From: Liolophura sinensis
Lineage: Eukaryota > Mollusca > Polyplacophora > Chitonida > Chitonidae
Length of the DNA stretch: 64,000 nucleotides
NCBI RefSeq assembly: GCF_032854445.1
Contig: NC_088301.1
Coordinates: forward strand, 39,917,187-39,981,186
Reading direction: 5' to 3'
Both the position numbers and the translations under genes were made by a program. Position 1 is the stretch's first letter, and every line of letters begins with the position of its first letter. The notes beneath the pieces are model-generated. The model was given only the letters and a program-made list of their open reading frames with translations. It ran no database searches and had not been told where the DNA came from. This document shows, piece after piece, positions 28,001 to 35,050 of the stretch.

Positions 28001-31000
28001 GGAGAATTCTGTCAGAATACGACTTCTTGAATCTGCATGTTTTCATAAACTTTTCATTTACTTCTTCATTGACTTCATTAACCTCCATCATCTGACTTTT
28101 AGTGCGCAAAGGGAGTGTGTGACAGAAACTGCAGGTCAGGTTGTATTGTAGAATGTTGCAAGTTGTTTTACCCTTTACACATAAACTAAAGACTTTAGCC
28201 AAATTAACTTTTGTTAAAGTTGACTACACTATTATATTATGTGTATTGCAAGTGCACTCAAATACACGTACCAACCTCATAGTCCCTCCTACATACTCCT
28301 AAAAGTGTTAAGGCTTTAAAGCCAAATCAGGTGAAGAAAGCAAAATGTGTATCATGTCCCTACATTTCAGTCTCCTGCAGTGCTGATTGAGCTGTACAAC
28401 GCAGTCATCACCCATCTCCAAGATACAGTTACCTCCGCAGATCTGACAGAGTATTCCTGGCCAGTGTCAGAGTTCTCGTATTCCAACTCAGGTCTGTCCA
28501 TACTCTTAATTACACCTGTAAATGAAAGGTGGAAGACAAGAACCTTCCCTAATTCCTCAACCTTTTCAGTGTTATCTGTGCACATTTTTCATTTGATTTT
28601 GGAGACAAAACTACATTGGTTGGATTGATGGGGTTTCAGGGCTTCACAAAAAGTATAAATTTATCAATTAACACAGAATAATACCTTCAGAATATGCTTG
28701 AATAAACACCTTGTAAACATGTTGGAAAAAAATACAGTATGCATTTTGTTTTTTCATCTACAATGCATAGTTACATGTAGAAAGTTAATTATAGTGCACA
28801 AATAACTGCTTATTTCTCGATCAGCTGAATCAGGATGTGGGCAGGTGCCTGGCAAGGTGCAGTGGTTTTCTCTTCTATCTGTTAAATGAAATATTCTTGA
28901 ATACATTTCTTAAAGCAATAAGGATCACCCTTAAAAAAAAGAATTTATTTTTTTTTATTTTTAAGTCACTTTCACATATTCTGTTCTGTTTATTTTATCT
29001 CATTTTTATAGCATTAGCCTTAAACACTAGTTATTAGTCCCCCGCAGATGTACAGCTTAGACTGTATGTTTGGACTCGGATGTTCTTGTAAAAAAATTCA
29101 TTGTATTTAATTAAAATTTGGTGTCTGACTTCACCATGACAAGTTACATGTCGCGTTCCACCGTTTTTTCCATTTTTGACAAAATTATGGCTCCTTTTAT
29201 TCTGTTGTTTACTTTCACATGCTATGTAAGCCATTATTTTGACAGCTTGAACTGAAAGGGGCAACACAAATGCAATATATTCAGAATGCCTGTCATTACT
29301 GATGCAGACCACTCAAGGGTAATTGTGAAACAAATTGTTAAAACGCACACTCCACACTTCAAACTTCATTGATTTAACCGCTTCGGTAACGGTAGATCCA
29401 GGATCAATCCTTGATCGAGTCACACCTAAGACTTTAAAAGAGGAAGTTGTAACTTCCTCGCTTGGCGTTCAGCATGAAGGGGATAGTACGACTGGTTGAC
29501 CCGTATCAGTATAATGGCTCGGGTGGGGCGGCTTACTAGCCTTCGGTAAGTCATCTCAGTGAAGCAGCACTAAATAAAAGAGCGGTGGAAATCTGTCCTG
29601 CAACAAGGCGGCACATTACACGTACATGCACCCTCACTCGTTGAATTAAGGTGTCCATAACTAGCTGCTTGTTTTCTTTACATGTATGTCAGACTTACCT
29701 AGTTCGCACTGGAACAGTGAGCATCACCTGGAGTACCTTTTTGACATTTTTGCTGCCCTTACCCTGCCAGACATCACGTTTACCAATATACAAGATGCAA
29801 CGTGGACAAAGGGATGTGAGGATGTGTGGGAATATGTGTCCACTGTAATACAGAACGAGTCTGGATGCTCAAAGAAAACACAATTCATGTCACAGTAAGC
29901 GACTGATAATTTTGTACAAATGAACAAGGCATTTTCAGATTTAATTTCGGCAAATATTTTAGATTTTCTGTGGTAAATGTGTTGTTTCTGAGAGGAGCAA
30001 GATTTATGGTTTCACGAAAGATAAAATGTAATTCCTGACTCGCTTGCTGTTCAGCACTGAGAGGATAGAGAAAAGAAGCAGGGCAGGTTGGCTCGGCATT
30101 AGTATATTGTGACTTGGTGAGGTTTGATGTCCATTGTCTTCTGTATAATGCAGTATACATGTGTATGTACACACTGAAAAACTCCTCGTCGACATTAGAC
30201 TGAAATATTGTTAAGTACAACATGAAACCCAATTACACAGGTATACATTCAGTAGAACTGCTTCATGAGCTTTCCAAAATGTGCTTTGGGAAATAGGAAT
30301 GAAGAATTAGAATATTTGCTCTCTTCGTCGTCAGTTTTCAGCCAAGAATTAAATTTATTAAATTTACATGTACATACTATTGGTCATTTAAGGTTCATTT
30401 AATTACATCTCGGGAGGATGACTGATTGTTTTGTAATTGTTTTACTGTGAGTATATTTAATTCTGTTAAAAGTTTGATGATTAACTACAGACCACTGGCC
30501 CTTACCTATGTACATGTTTGTGCTTGAATCCTGTTTCTAATTCACTGCCAATGTGGTGAGATCTCCTCACGGATCTTTCTGGTTTATTCCATCCATACGG
30601 CTGGTTGCTGTGACAAAAGTTGTAGACTCTTGAGAACAGCGTTTAAAACCAGATTAGCAAATAAATAAATAAATATTGGGGCTGATCGACATGCAGGTAG
30701 ATCGAACATGCAGGTAGACCAATTATTCCACTGCCTTTTTGTGAAACTCAACGAGCCTTTCATTCCATTTGTTCCACTGAACAGTTTTAAGGTCAATGAA
30801 ACCATCCTTGTCCCAGTAACCCCACTGGTGGTTTACTTTACTTCAGAGTGCGCAGACACCTGGAGAAATGTGAGAAGGAGTTTGAAGACACCTGTTTTCT
30901 GGTTGAAGGAGATCATGCTTGTGAGCCTACATATGTCAATATACCATGGACTGACATCATCATGGCAGCTGTCGACTTCAGACTTGCATGTGTCTATAAT

Positions 31001-33594
31001 GACAGCATGGGAGACGAGAAATCACTGGTAATGTTCTAACAGTTTTGTTTGTTGACTCCTCGCCAGAAATTTTAGACAAGACCGCAAACATATTCCCTGG
31101 GATCACGAAGTTATCTTAGACTTAATTCAAACTTTCAATCATTAAACTTGGTAACTTTCAATCATTGAACTTGGCATTTTCCTTTCCGTTATTTCAGCTG
31201 AAATTTATTGTTAATAGTATCTTACCCCAGGATTTACATTGTCAAGCAATATTATAAGCTGGTTACATCAGAAATAACAATTTTAAAGTCACTTTAAATT
31301 TTGACTTAAGTCTAAGATCGCTTTGTTATCCCAGGGCCTGAATTGTTTGAAGAATATGATTTACACTATTATATTGATAATAAGGGGCAGTCTGTGTGGC
31401 CAAGAGATTAGTGTGCTAGCACAGTACATTCATTCAGGAGCCTCTCACCAATGCAATTACTGTAAGTTCCAGTCCAGCTCATACTTGCTTCCTCTGGTCA
31501 TACGTGCAAATGTCTGCCAGTAACCTTGAGATAGTTGTGGTTTCCCCCAGGCTGTGCCCTGTTTGCTTTCACCCTAATGCTGGCTGTCATTGTATAAGTG
31601 AAATATTCTTCAGTACGGCATAAGACACCAGTCAGATAAGTACTGACAATGAGTCCTTTGCCTATATTGTCCCAACAGGAACAAGTTTTACTTTTTTCCA
31701 TCCCTTGACAAACTACATTTCCACAAATCTGTTGCTTGGCAACACATGTTATTTTCATACATCTCCTACCATAATGATGACCACCGTCATGTGTGTGAAA
31801 TACTCTTGTGTTCTGCATAAAACACTAATCCAATGACTAAATATTTGCATACACAAGTAGGTTGCCATGCTAGTTACAATCTCACCTATGGTACTTTTGA
31901 GCCTTGAGGGCAATTTATGGTAAAGTTTAATGGATAGATGTTGCTCTTTTGTCCTGTTCAGTTGTCACTGTAGTGTGGATATGGATGTTATTTTTAGGAA
32001 ATGGTCCATTATTTGCCACGTGAGTTTCAACCGCCAGAGTCATGGTACATTGCAAAATCAGAAAGAAATACATCAGGTAAGTCACATTGGAGAAAGGTGC
32101 GAAGTTGTATTTTTTTCTGCATCCAGGGAACACAAAATGTTAGGGATGGTATCTCAAGAAGTACTGCATGTGAGCACAGGTTTTGCATATGTGTAAAGCC
32201 TAATGACATGAGTTGGGATGCTCCATTGCTGATCTTCTGTGCATATTGATTACCATAAGCTGCCAATTTCACAGCTCAGTAACTTATCTATTGAGTTGAA
32301 GTTATGCATCCATGTGTTTCTTACAGGCCAGCTTTTCAGTAGGTTTGCTACCAAATCTAATTATGTCATGGGGAAATGTCAAGTCTATTGAAATATATGA
32401 CGAATTTTGAGCCTTTTGTAAAGTGGTAGCCACTAAACATGTAATTACCTTTACAGGCACTGAGGATTAGTGCTCAGATATAATTTTGTTTTGTCAGTCT
32501 AAATTTTGAATTGAAATATTTTGAAGAAAAGACAACATTAATCCCATCCTGTGTTTAAAACTGTAACTTTTTTTTGTGGTGTTGTATTAAGAAAATATTG
32601 TAGTTGAAAGTAAGCTAAATAATGCACATATTTAGAATATCGAAAATGTCACTATAGTTTAAGTTTTAACCAATCTATAACCTGGTTTCCACCGTGACGC
32701 CAGGATTCTAATCCTTTCTTGTCTTTTTGTTATATGGAGCTTCTCAGTGACAAAATATCATCTTGTTTTTCTAATATGCCGAAGCCCATGACCTCGTAAC
32801 AATTTGACATTAAACAATGACTTATAGAATGATCAAGCAAGTCGGAAAAATATGATTGTGGTAATTTAGGTCTGTTTCCGCCATCATCCAAAATAACTAA
32901 GGCTATATCCTTGTATTTTATATTTTTTCAAGTATCATCAGCTGTCTGATCATTGTTTTTTGGAGCTGTGTGTGTTTATGAAAATGGTGTTCTTGTGGTT
33001 TCAGAGAGTACATTTCTAAAGTCTACAATTCGTTATGCATCTGAGAAAAGACGGTTTAAGAATAGTGAGGCTAGTGAAGATCATGCAAGTGTCAAGAGGT
33101 CTCGCCTGGAGAACAGAACAGATACAGAACAGACGTTGATGCATGGTGCAAAGTTGGCTTCTGCTGCAGATGATGCTCTTGATGTAGACACTGTTGTTCA
33201 CCCTCTGAAGCAGCAACTGGCTGCAGAAAAAAAGCAATCCATGAAGTGCGCAGACTTGTTGAAAAAAGCTCTGGAGTCAGAATGTGTTGATCTAGGTCAT
33301 GAATCCATGGAGATTAACTCTAGCAATTTGTCTGTGCCTTTGTGCCCTAATTACTCCAACAAGGAATTAGCAAGCTCGAGTCTGTCTGCACTGTCCAGTC
33401 ATGACCTTGAACTTTCTCTACGTAAACCAAAAACTTCTGTGAAGTCATCAGAGGGTGACATCAGCATGGATTATCTCAGGGATTCTTCAGAGACGGTGCA
33501 AGATCGTTGCTTTAGCCTGATTCGAGCATTGTCATCGGAGAAGCGGGCTTACAAACTCTTCGAAATGAAGTTGCAGAATATGATGGACAGATGA
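6311..33594 (+). CDS. MCM3AP: GANP / MCM3AP, TREX-2 complex scaffold (27 exons resolved)
   Basis: GANP is the metazoan Sac3 homologue. It scaffolds the TREX-2 complex (ENY2, centrin, PCID2, DSS1) at the nuclear pore and couples transcription to mRNA export. Coding exons: 6311-7022, 11701-11790, 13113-13268, 13901-14055, 14955-15069, [unresolved, assembly gap], 16375-16637, 17205-17291, 17656-17798, 18248-18316, 18815-18964, 19600-19871, 20030-20255, 20795-20995, 21326-21425, 21560-21624, 21925-22085, 22506-22673, 23323-23867, 25125-25270, 25850-26047, 26321-26566, 27588-27749, 28371-28491, 29693-29894, 30847-31027, 31998-32076, 33005-33594. Every junction is GT-AG and phases agree, except across the gap, where a phase 1 to 2 exon is missing. 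Domain order: ten FG dipeptides (about 1-250), RRM (about 322-395), SAC3 domain (about 500-880), ENY2/centrin-binding helices (about 935-1080) and the C-terminal GANP region. Total is about 1,870 residues plus the missing exon; human GANP is 1,980. An in-frame stop at 6266-6268 supports the ATG at 6311. Confidence 0.95.
8443..9450 (-). repeat. Diverged duplication carrying tRNA-like (B-box) units
   Basis: Two related blocks: 8443-8535 plus 8748-8927, and 9157-9450. Shared landmarks are ATCTCCCAC, ATCCAAAATGAATTT, CTGGATTTGAA, TTTCATGGTAATTGAAGAAA, CAAAGATTGGCA and GGCGATGTTCATT. The first copy has about 210 extra bases in the middle. The recurring TGGATTTGAACC is an inverted tRNA B box (GGTTCAAATCC), seen near 8684, 8760 and 8851 and near 9275 and 9378, so the unit is probably a tRNA-derived element on the minus strand. 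Confidence 0.6.
8921..8988 (+). mobile_element. SINE-A tail fragment
   Basis: Only the 3' end is present: GTGAAACATTTTTGAGTATGG, CGTAAAACACCAATTGAATA and the AAATAAATA tail. It abuts the tRNA-like duplication on its right side. Confidence 0.75.
11701..11790 (+). CDS. MCM3AP: GANP coding exon 2: end of FG region
   Basis: Acceptor TTTGTACAG and donor AGAG|GTAATC. Phase 1 in and out. It encodes [18 protein letters not shown] followed by a basic run ([10 protein letters not shown]), adding a tenth FG dipeptide. It is separated from exon 1 by a 4.7-kb repeat-laden intron, the longest in the gene. Confidence 0.82.
12014..12244 (+). mobile_element. SINE-A copy, nearly complete
   Basis: tRNA-like head with A box (GTGCTCAGTCGGTTAGC) and B box (TGTTCAAGTCC), then the family-specific body (ATGGTTGTGGGTTTCCCCCG, CATAATGCTGGCC) and the tail AACACCAATCAAATAAATAA. 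A (TTATTA)n run precedes it. It lies in GANP intron 2. Confidence 0.88.
12727..12962 (-). mobile_element. SINE-A copy, head truncated
   Basis: Reverse orientation, from the TTATCTATTTATCTGATTGG tail through GTATACGACGGCGGCCAGC to the inverted B box (TGGACTTGAACTC) and GTTGCGCTAG. It stops before the A box. It lies in the same intron as the previous copy but in opposite orientation, so the two could pair in the transcript. Confidence 0.88.
13113..13268 (+). CDS. MCM3AP: GANP coding exon 3: linker before the RRM
   Basis: Acceptor TTCTCAGCAG is a tandem NAGNAG site: splicing after the first AG (13112) or the second (13115) keeps phase 1 and differs by one codon. It encodes a Lys/Ser/Gly-rich linker and ends phase 1 at GGAG|GTGTGT. 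No domain is recognised. Confidence 0.8.
13388..13601 (+). mobile_element. SINE-A copy, diverged, tail lost
   Basis: Begins CCTCCGTGGCTAGGTGGTTAG (A box) and runs to GGGAAATATTCTTGAG, where similarity stops. A stray CAAATAAATAAATG at about 13716 could be its displaced tail. Confidence 0.75.
13901..14055 (+). CDS. MCM3AP: GANP coding exon 4: first part of RRM
   Basis: It encodes [20 protein letters not shown], then a helix ([16 protein letters not shown]) and the RNP1-like strand SAIVYFTNH. The order matches the RRM-like fold of vertebrate GANP (CKNIPDYLND...HFGKIAKVQR...LAVVHFFDH). Both RNP motifs lack the canonical aromatic pair, as in vertebrate GANP. Phase 1 in, phase 0 out at CAT|GTAAGT. 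Confidence 0.9.
14704..14838 (+). mobile_element. SINE-B 3' fragment
   Basis: Shares GGCAGCAGCATGAACT, AAGAAGACACTGTGTAC and the family tail CATATGACTGAAAAATTG plus CTAAGTACGAC with the copy at 35768. The head is missing. Confidence 0.75.
14955..15069 (+). CDS. MCM3AP: GANP coding exon 5: end of RRM
   Basis: It encodes [13 protein letters not shown]...LHIFWKSQG, matching the last helix and strand of the vertebrate RRM (ASAALARKKGKSL...MAIFWHRK). The end is uncertain: donors at 15061 (A|GTAAAA), 15070 (G|GTACAA) and 15076 (A|GTATGT) all leave phase 1. The third has the best intronic consensus; I list the middle one. Confidence 0.75.
15305..15392 (+). mobile_element. SINE-A fragment, strongly diverged
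   Basis: Recognised by TAGGTTTCCCCCAGGCTCTG and CATCATAATGCTGGCC followed by a short AAGGGAAATA block. Both ends are decayed. Confidence 0.6.
15741..15940. other. Assembly gap of exactly 200 N
   Basis: The run of 200 unknown bases lies in the GANP interval between exons 5 and 6. Exon 5 ends phase 1 and exon 6 needs phase 2, so a coding exon (length 1 mod 3) must be hidden in or beside it. The left edge of the gap has an open frame, [16 protein letters not shown] (15685-15734), that looks protein-like and could be part of that exon, but its phase does not fit exon 5 directly. Confidence 0.95.
16375..16637 (+). CDS. MCM3AP: GANP coding exon 6: Ser/Pro-rich linker
   Basis: Acceptor TAGCTTTCAG, donor AAAG|GTGAGT. 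It enters in phase 2 and leaves in phase 1. It encodes an acidic stretch ([15 protein letters not shown]) and a Ser/Pro/Arg-rich stretch with [12 protein letters not shown], suitable for phosphorylation. It corresponds to the poorly conserved linker between RRM and SAC3 domain in vertebrate GANP. Confidence 0.82.
16832..17018 (+). repeat. 27-bp minisatellite, seven copies, in a GANP intron
   Basis: Unit GAGGACCCCAACTGAAAGG plus TTATATGC. Copies start at 16832, 16859, 16886, 16913, 16940 (25 bp), 16965 and 16992. They are nearly identical, which implies recent expansion. The array lies wholly between exon 6 (ends 16637) and exon 7 (starts 17205). It makes long open frames on the minus strand that are artefacts. 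Confidence 0.95.
17205..17291 (+). CDS. MCM3AP: GANP coding exon 7: start of SAC3 region
   Basis: Acceptor CATTGACAG, donor CAAG|GTTAGT, phase 1 both sides. It encodes [17 protein letters not shown], matching the vertebrate segment KYRLLDQRDRIMRQ that immediately precedes the SAC3 core. Confidence 0.85.
17656..17798 (+). CDS. MCM3AP: GANP coding exon 8: SAC3 core signature
   Basis: It encodes the SAC3 hallmark [18 protein letters not shown] followed by [14 protein letters not shown], aligned with GTCPDMCPEKERYMRET and LSVFEVVPGTD of human GANP. The Cys-x4-Cys-style signature (CPDMC) is intact. Phase 1 in, phase 0 out. Confidence 0.95.
18248..18316 (+). CDS. MCM3AP: GANP coding exon 9
   Basis: Short 23-codon exon, phase 0 on both sides. 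It encodes [13 protein letters not shown], which is almost identical to the vertebrate [13 protein letters not shown] of the SAC3 domain. Donor CAA|GTGAGT. Confidence 0.93.
18815..18964 (+). CDS. MCM3AP: GANP coding exon 10: SAC3 domain
   Basis: Fifty codons, phase 0 on both sides. It encodes [20 protein letters not shown] and ends with [14 protein letters not shown], matching human [20 protein letters not shown] and [14 protein letters not shown]. The open frame continues past the donor (AAG|GTATGG) but loses similarity at once. Confidence 0.95.
19600..19871 (+). CDS. MCM3AP: GANP coding exon 11: SAC3 domain
   Basis: It encodes [32 protein letters not shown], then [20 protein letters not shown] and a helix ending [10 protein letters not shown]. 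All blocks align with human GANP without gaps. It begins in phase 0 and ends phase 2 at TCAG|GTAAGG. Confidence 0.95.
20030..20255 (+). CDS. MCM3AP: GANP coding exon 12: SAC3 domain
   Basis: Acceptor TCTGAACAG restores the split Arg codon. It encodes [11 protein letters not shown] and [20 protein letters not shown], then [11 protein letters not shown], which match human REVQQF and [20 protein letters not shown]. It leaves in phase 0 at ACAG|GTAAGG. Confidence 0.94.
20795..20995 (+). CDS. MCM3AP: GANP coding exon 13: end of SAC3 domain (winged-helix part)
   Basis: It encodes [20 protein letters not shown] and ends LTVSVGE, aligned with human [20 protein letters not shown] and KLTVSVGE. I place the acceptor after ATGCAG at 20794 because similarity starts with FPL. 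A second in-frame acceptor after ATCTCAG at 20770 would add eight residues (SLAMLLMQ). Confidence 0.85.
21326..21425 (+). CDS. MCM3AP: GANP coding exon 14
   Basis: It encodes [20 protein letters not shown] and NGRYIGE, matching IVNGGPLPP and NKYIGE of human GANP just after the SAC3 domain. Phase 0 in, phase 1 out at GAAG|GTAACT. Confidence 0.92.
21560..21624 (+). CDS. MCM3AP: GANP coding exon 15: short Pro-rich linker
   Basis: Acceptor CTGTTCCAG, donor GAG|GTGTGT. It encodes [20 protein letters not shown], the counterpart of the much longer Pro-rich linker of vertebrate GANP. That shortening accounts for part of the difference in protein length. Confidence 0.82.
21925..22085 (+). CDS. MCM3AP: GANP coding exon 16: ENY2/centrin-binding (CID) helix, first part
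   Basis: It encodes a long amphipathic helix, [20 protein letters not shown] then [13 protein letters not shown]. In Sac3/GANP this region is the CID helix around which two ENY2 (Sus1) subunits and centrin (Cdc31) wrap. The position after the Pro-rich linker agrees. Phase 0 in, phase 2 out. Confidence 0.88.
22506..22673 (+). CDS. MCM3AP: GANP coding exon 17: CID helix, charged part
   Basis: It encodes [20 protein letters not shown], a highly charged helix or coiled coil, followed by [20 protein letters not shown], comparable to the KERERREQERQRAEEERL and ELMERVMMEFVRET segments of human GANP. Phase 2 on both sides; the Arg codon is split by the downstream intron. Confidence 0.88.
23323..23867 (+). 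CDS. MCM3AP: GANP coding exon 18: end of CID, start of C-terminal region
   Basis: Second-largest coding exon (545 bases). It encodes a helix with [20 protein letters not shown], then [20 protein letters not shown] plus FPGAPS, matching [23 protein letters not shown] in human GANP. It then runs through the helical [20 protein letters not shown] block. Donor AAAT|GTAATT leaves phase 1; the frame closes seven bases later. Confidence 0.92.
25125..25270 (+). CDS. MCM3AP: GANP coding exon 19: C-terminal region
   Basis: Acceptor CATTCTAG. It encodes [20 protein letters not shown] and [12 protein letters not shown], matching human HVFWKLVLVLPD and LANWLKVKF. Phase 1 in, phase 0 out at AAG|GTAAAT. 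Confidence 0.92.
25850..26047 (+). CDS. MCM3AP: GANP coding exon 20: C-terminal region
   Basis: Sixty-six codons, phase 0 on both sides, behind a strong pyrimidine tract. It encodes [17 protein letters not shown] and [15 protein letters not shown], matching human IKVAHGALSDGAIDAV and LLGASGLMLLLPP. Confidence 0.92.
26321..26566 (+). CDS. MCM3AP: GANP coding exon 21: C-terminal region
   Basis: Eighty-two codons, phase 0 on both sides. It encodes [20 protein letters not shown] and [15 protein letters not shown], aligned with [20 protein letters not shown] and LPLVVLVPSPG of human GANP. This part lies within the C-terminal region for which acetyltransferase activity toward MCM3 has been reported. 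Confidence 0.92.
27588..27749 (+). CDS. MCM3AP: GANP coding exon 22
   Basis: Fifty-four codons, phase 0 on both sides. It encodes [15 protein letters not shown], then [18 protein letters not shown], matching the human LQAVQWLVSHCP and LIQYVEDGIGHEFSGRF segments. Donor CAG|GTGAGT. Confidence 0.9.
27819..27872 (+). mobile_element. tRNA-like SINE-B head fragment
   Basis: CCCCAATAGCTCAGTTGTTAG then AGCGTCCGCTTCGGTG is an intact A-box half of a tRNA-like SINE head. No B box or acceptor stem follows, so it is not a tRNA gene. Confidence 0.55.
28371..28491 (+). CDS. MCM3AP: GANP coding exon 23
   Basis: It encodes [20 protein letters not shown] and [14 protein letters not shown], matching human PGAIIELFNSVLQFLASVV and LSWPVTEFAEAGG. 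Phase 0 in, phase 1 out at TCAG|GTCTGT. Confidence 0.92.
29376..29645 (+). mobile_element. SINE-B copy, ends truncated
   Basis: Contains GGTAGATCCAGGATCAATCC, AAAGAGGAAGTTGTAACTTC, CTCGCTTGGCGTTCAGC, ATCTCAGTGAAGCAGCACTA and GCAACAAGGCGGCACATTAC, all shared with the full copy at 34310. The characteristic 3' tail is missing. It ends just before GANP exon 24. Confidence 0.82.
29693..29894 (+). CDS. MCM3AP: GANP coding exon 24
   Basis: Acceptor ATGTATGTCAG. It encodes [20 protein letters not shown] and LTLPDITF, matching [20 protein letters not shown] in human GANP. It ends phase 2 at TCACA|GTAAGC. A SINE lies about 50 bases upstream of the exon. Confidence 0.9.
30033..30240 (+). mobile_element. 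SINE-B-like copy, diverged
   Basis: Carries CTCGCTTGCTGTTCAGCACT, TTGGCTCGGCATTAGTATA, and the decayed tail TTAGACTGAAATATTGTTAAG. Intermediate between the 34310 and 35768 types. Confidence 0.55.
30847..31027 (+). CDS. MCM3AP: GANP coding exon 25
   Basis: Acceptor TTTACTTCAG restores the split Gln codon. It encodes [16 protein letters not shown] and [19 protein letters not shown], matching human QVENLLHRTYCRW and EIPWDDLIALCINHKLRDW. Phase 0 out at CTG|GTAATG. Confidence 0.9.
31384..31640 (+). mobile_element. SINE-A copy, diverged
   Basis: tRNA-like head (GTGGCCAAGAGATTAGTGTG), GAGCCTCTCACCAATGCAAT, TTTCCCCCAGGCTGTGCCCT and the GTGAAATATTCTTCAGTACG tail. Lies in the GANP intron between exons 25 and 26. 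Confidence 0.8.
31761..31840 (+). mobile_element. SINE-A 3' fragment
   Basis: Remnant with ACCATAATGATGACCACC, GTGAAATACTCTTGTGTTC and AAAACACTAATCCAATGA. It follows the copy at 31384 by 120 bases in the same orientation. Confidence 0.6.
31998..32076 (+). CDS. MCM3AP: GANP coding exon 26
   Basis: Acceptor TATTTTTAG, donor TCAG|GTAAGT. It encodes [20 protein letters not shown], weakly matching human NDLKKYDVPLSWEQAR. Phase 0 in, phase 1 out. It is identified mainly by position, phase and splice quality. Confidence 0.8.
33005..33594 (+). CDS. MCM3AP: GANP last coding exon
   Basis: Acceptor GTGGTTTCAG, stop TGA at 33592-33594. It encodes 196 residues: a basic, possibly nuclear-localising patch ([14 protein letters not shown]), a Ser-rich stretch, the segment [23 protein letters not shown], and a final helix [19 protein letters not shown]. 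The final helix resembles the EKEENKRFEDQLQQWL helix of human GANP, and the preceding segments are also present there in a different order. Confidence 0.88.
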
Positions 33595-34014
33595 CGTTTA
33601 TAGAACATATTACATTTTAAAAATGCCCTAGTCAAGACAATGTTCTTGATATATAAATAGGCCCAGAATTGTTGGATTCAGTGAAAATGTCATGTTCACA
33701 GCACTGTTTTGAAGGAAAAAACCAACATAAAATATATATATATTACTGAAAAAAAAAAAATTTTGAATTTCAGGCTTGTTAACATTCAGATCAACAGGGT
33801 TTCAAAACAGAGGACGTGTGTGAACAAGTTATCCTGGTGACATGTGAACCATCTTTGTAATTTGACACCAGTGAGATTGAAATTAAAATTAGATAACACC
33901 CAGGACTAAGTGTGCTTACAAATATGAAGAACATTTTACTGCAATTTATTGAATCAGAAGAAGTCTTTTTCTGGTTCACTCATGCTTCATTTGCTCCATG
34001 ATTTCTGAGAAAGA

Positions 34015-34020
34015 AATAAA
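34015..34020 (+). terminator. Candidate GANP polyadenylation signal AATAAA
   Basis: First canonical AATAAA downstream of the GANP stop codon (about 420 bases). A second lies at 34215-34220. The 3' end is not otherwise visible. Confidence 0.35.
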
Positions 34021-34309
34021 ACATTATAGACACTAATTCTTCAACCTTTTCAACTGCCTGTGCAACAAATATTTTGAAACATTCTGAGAGAACTATGATG
34101 TGTAAAGAAAAAATGTGAAGCTTACATTTGCAGTGACTCAAGTAAATCATGTTTAGTGTCATTTTCATGATAGTTGTACGCATACATTCCTCTGAAAAAA
34201 GTTTTTTTAGAAGTAATAAAGGTTAAAAATTTACAGCATATTTACCTAACAAGAATGTTTCCTTATTTAGGTCGTGTGCTTAAGACAAGACTTAAGACTC
34301 TCACTGTGT

Positions 34310-34650
34310 GACTGGCTCCGATAGCACAGTTGGTAGAGCGTTTGCTTCATCAGGAGTGGTAAATCCAGGGTCATTCCTGGGCGGAGTCACGTTTAAGGCC
34401 ATAAAAGAGGAAGTTGTATCTTCCTCGCTAGGCGTTCAGCAACGACTGGCTGACCTGTATCAGTATACTTGCCTTACTTGCCTTCGATAAGGCATCTCAG
34501 TGAACCAACACTAGATAAAAGACCAGTGGAAATCCGTCTTGCAACAAGGAGGCACATTACATACACCCTAAGGATTCCTTCGTCATCATATGACTGAAAA
34601 ATTGTTAAGTACGACATTAAAATCCCAAGCACTCATTCACTCCCTCTCAC
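34310..34650 (+). mobile_element. SINE-B, full-length copy
   Basis: Head GGCTCCGATAGCACAGTTGG with tRNA-like A box, body with AAAGAGGAAGTTGTATCTTC, CAACAAGGAGGCACATTAC, and 3' end CATATGACTGAAAAATTG plus TTAAGTACGACATTAAAATC and a CATTCACTC run. The conserved 3' end is the part shared with other tRNA-SINEs of this window and, as I recall, with SINEs of molluscs and related phyla. It lies 2.7 kb past GANP exon 27's acceptor, outside the coding sequence. Confidence 0.88.
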
Positions 34651-34740
34651 TGTGTCCATTTGCTCCATAATATTTCCACATTGCTGAAAACACACTTGAG
34701 CAGATATTCAGTCTTTATATTGATTGGATGAAACAACTAT

Positions 34741-35050
34741 TCATTTGTTTCATTGGTGTTTTATGTGGTGCTCAAGAGAATTTCACTTGCTTGTCTGCGG
34801 GCACCATTGTTGTAGGTGGAAATTGGGCAGAACTCGGAGAAACCCAGGAGGTTAGGTGGCTGACATACATCCCTGTATACAACCGGAGGGGAAGCCAGTA
34901 TGAACTGACAGTGATCGTATTGGCGAGAGGCTTCTGGGGCCTCTGGAAGTTACAACTTCCTCTTTTATGGCCTTAGACGTGACTCCACCCAGGATTGACC
35001 ATGGATTTACCACTCCCACAAGCATGCTATTCACCAGGCCAAGGAGACCC
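34741..35050 (-). mobile_element. Chimeric SINE: B-family head joined to A-family body
   Basis: Read on the minus strand, 35050-34946 is the 5' third of a SINE-B (tRNA-like head, GGTAAATCCATGGTCAATCC, AAAGAGGAAGTTGTAACTT). At 34945/34946 it switches directly to a SINE-A body that starts at GGCCCCAGAAGCCTCTCGCC, without its own A box, and continues to the AATGAAACAAATG tail. The junction is abrupt. It faces the full SINE-B at 34310 in inverted orientation, 100 bases away. Confidence 0.7.

Larger units (their letters stand above)
7023..33004 (+). other. GANP introns: what they contain
   Basis: Twenty-seven intervals separate the exons, the longest being 7023-11700. They hold SINE copies (8921, 12014, 12727, 13388, 14704, 15305, 27819, 29376, 30033, 31384, 31761), the tRNA-like duplication 8443-9450, the 27-bp minisatellite and the 200-N gap. 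The intervals 23868-25124, 26567-27587 and 32077-33004 hold nothing I can name. Homopolymer runs (C at 10937-10954 and 16186-16198) are likely low-accuracy positions. Confidence 0.6.
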
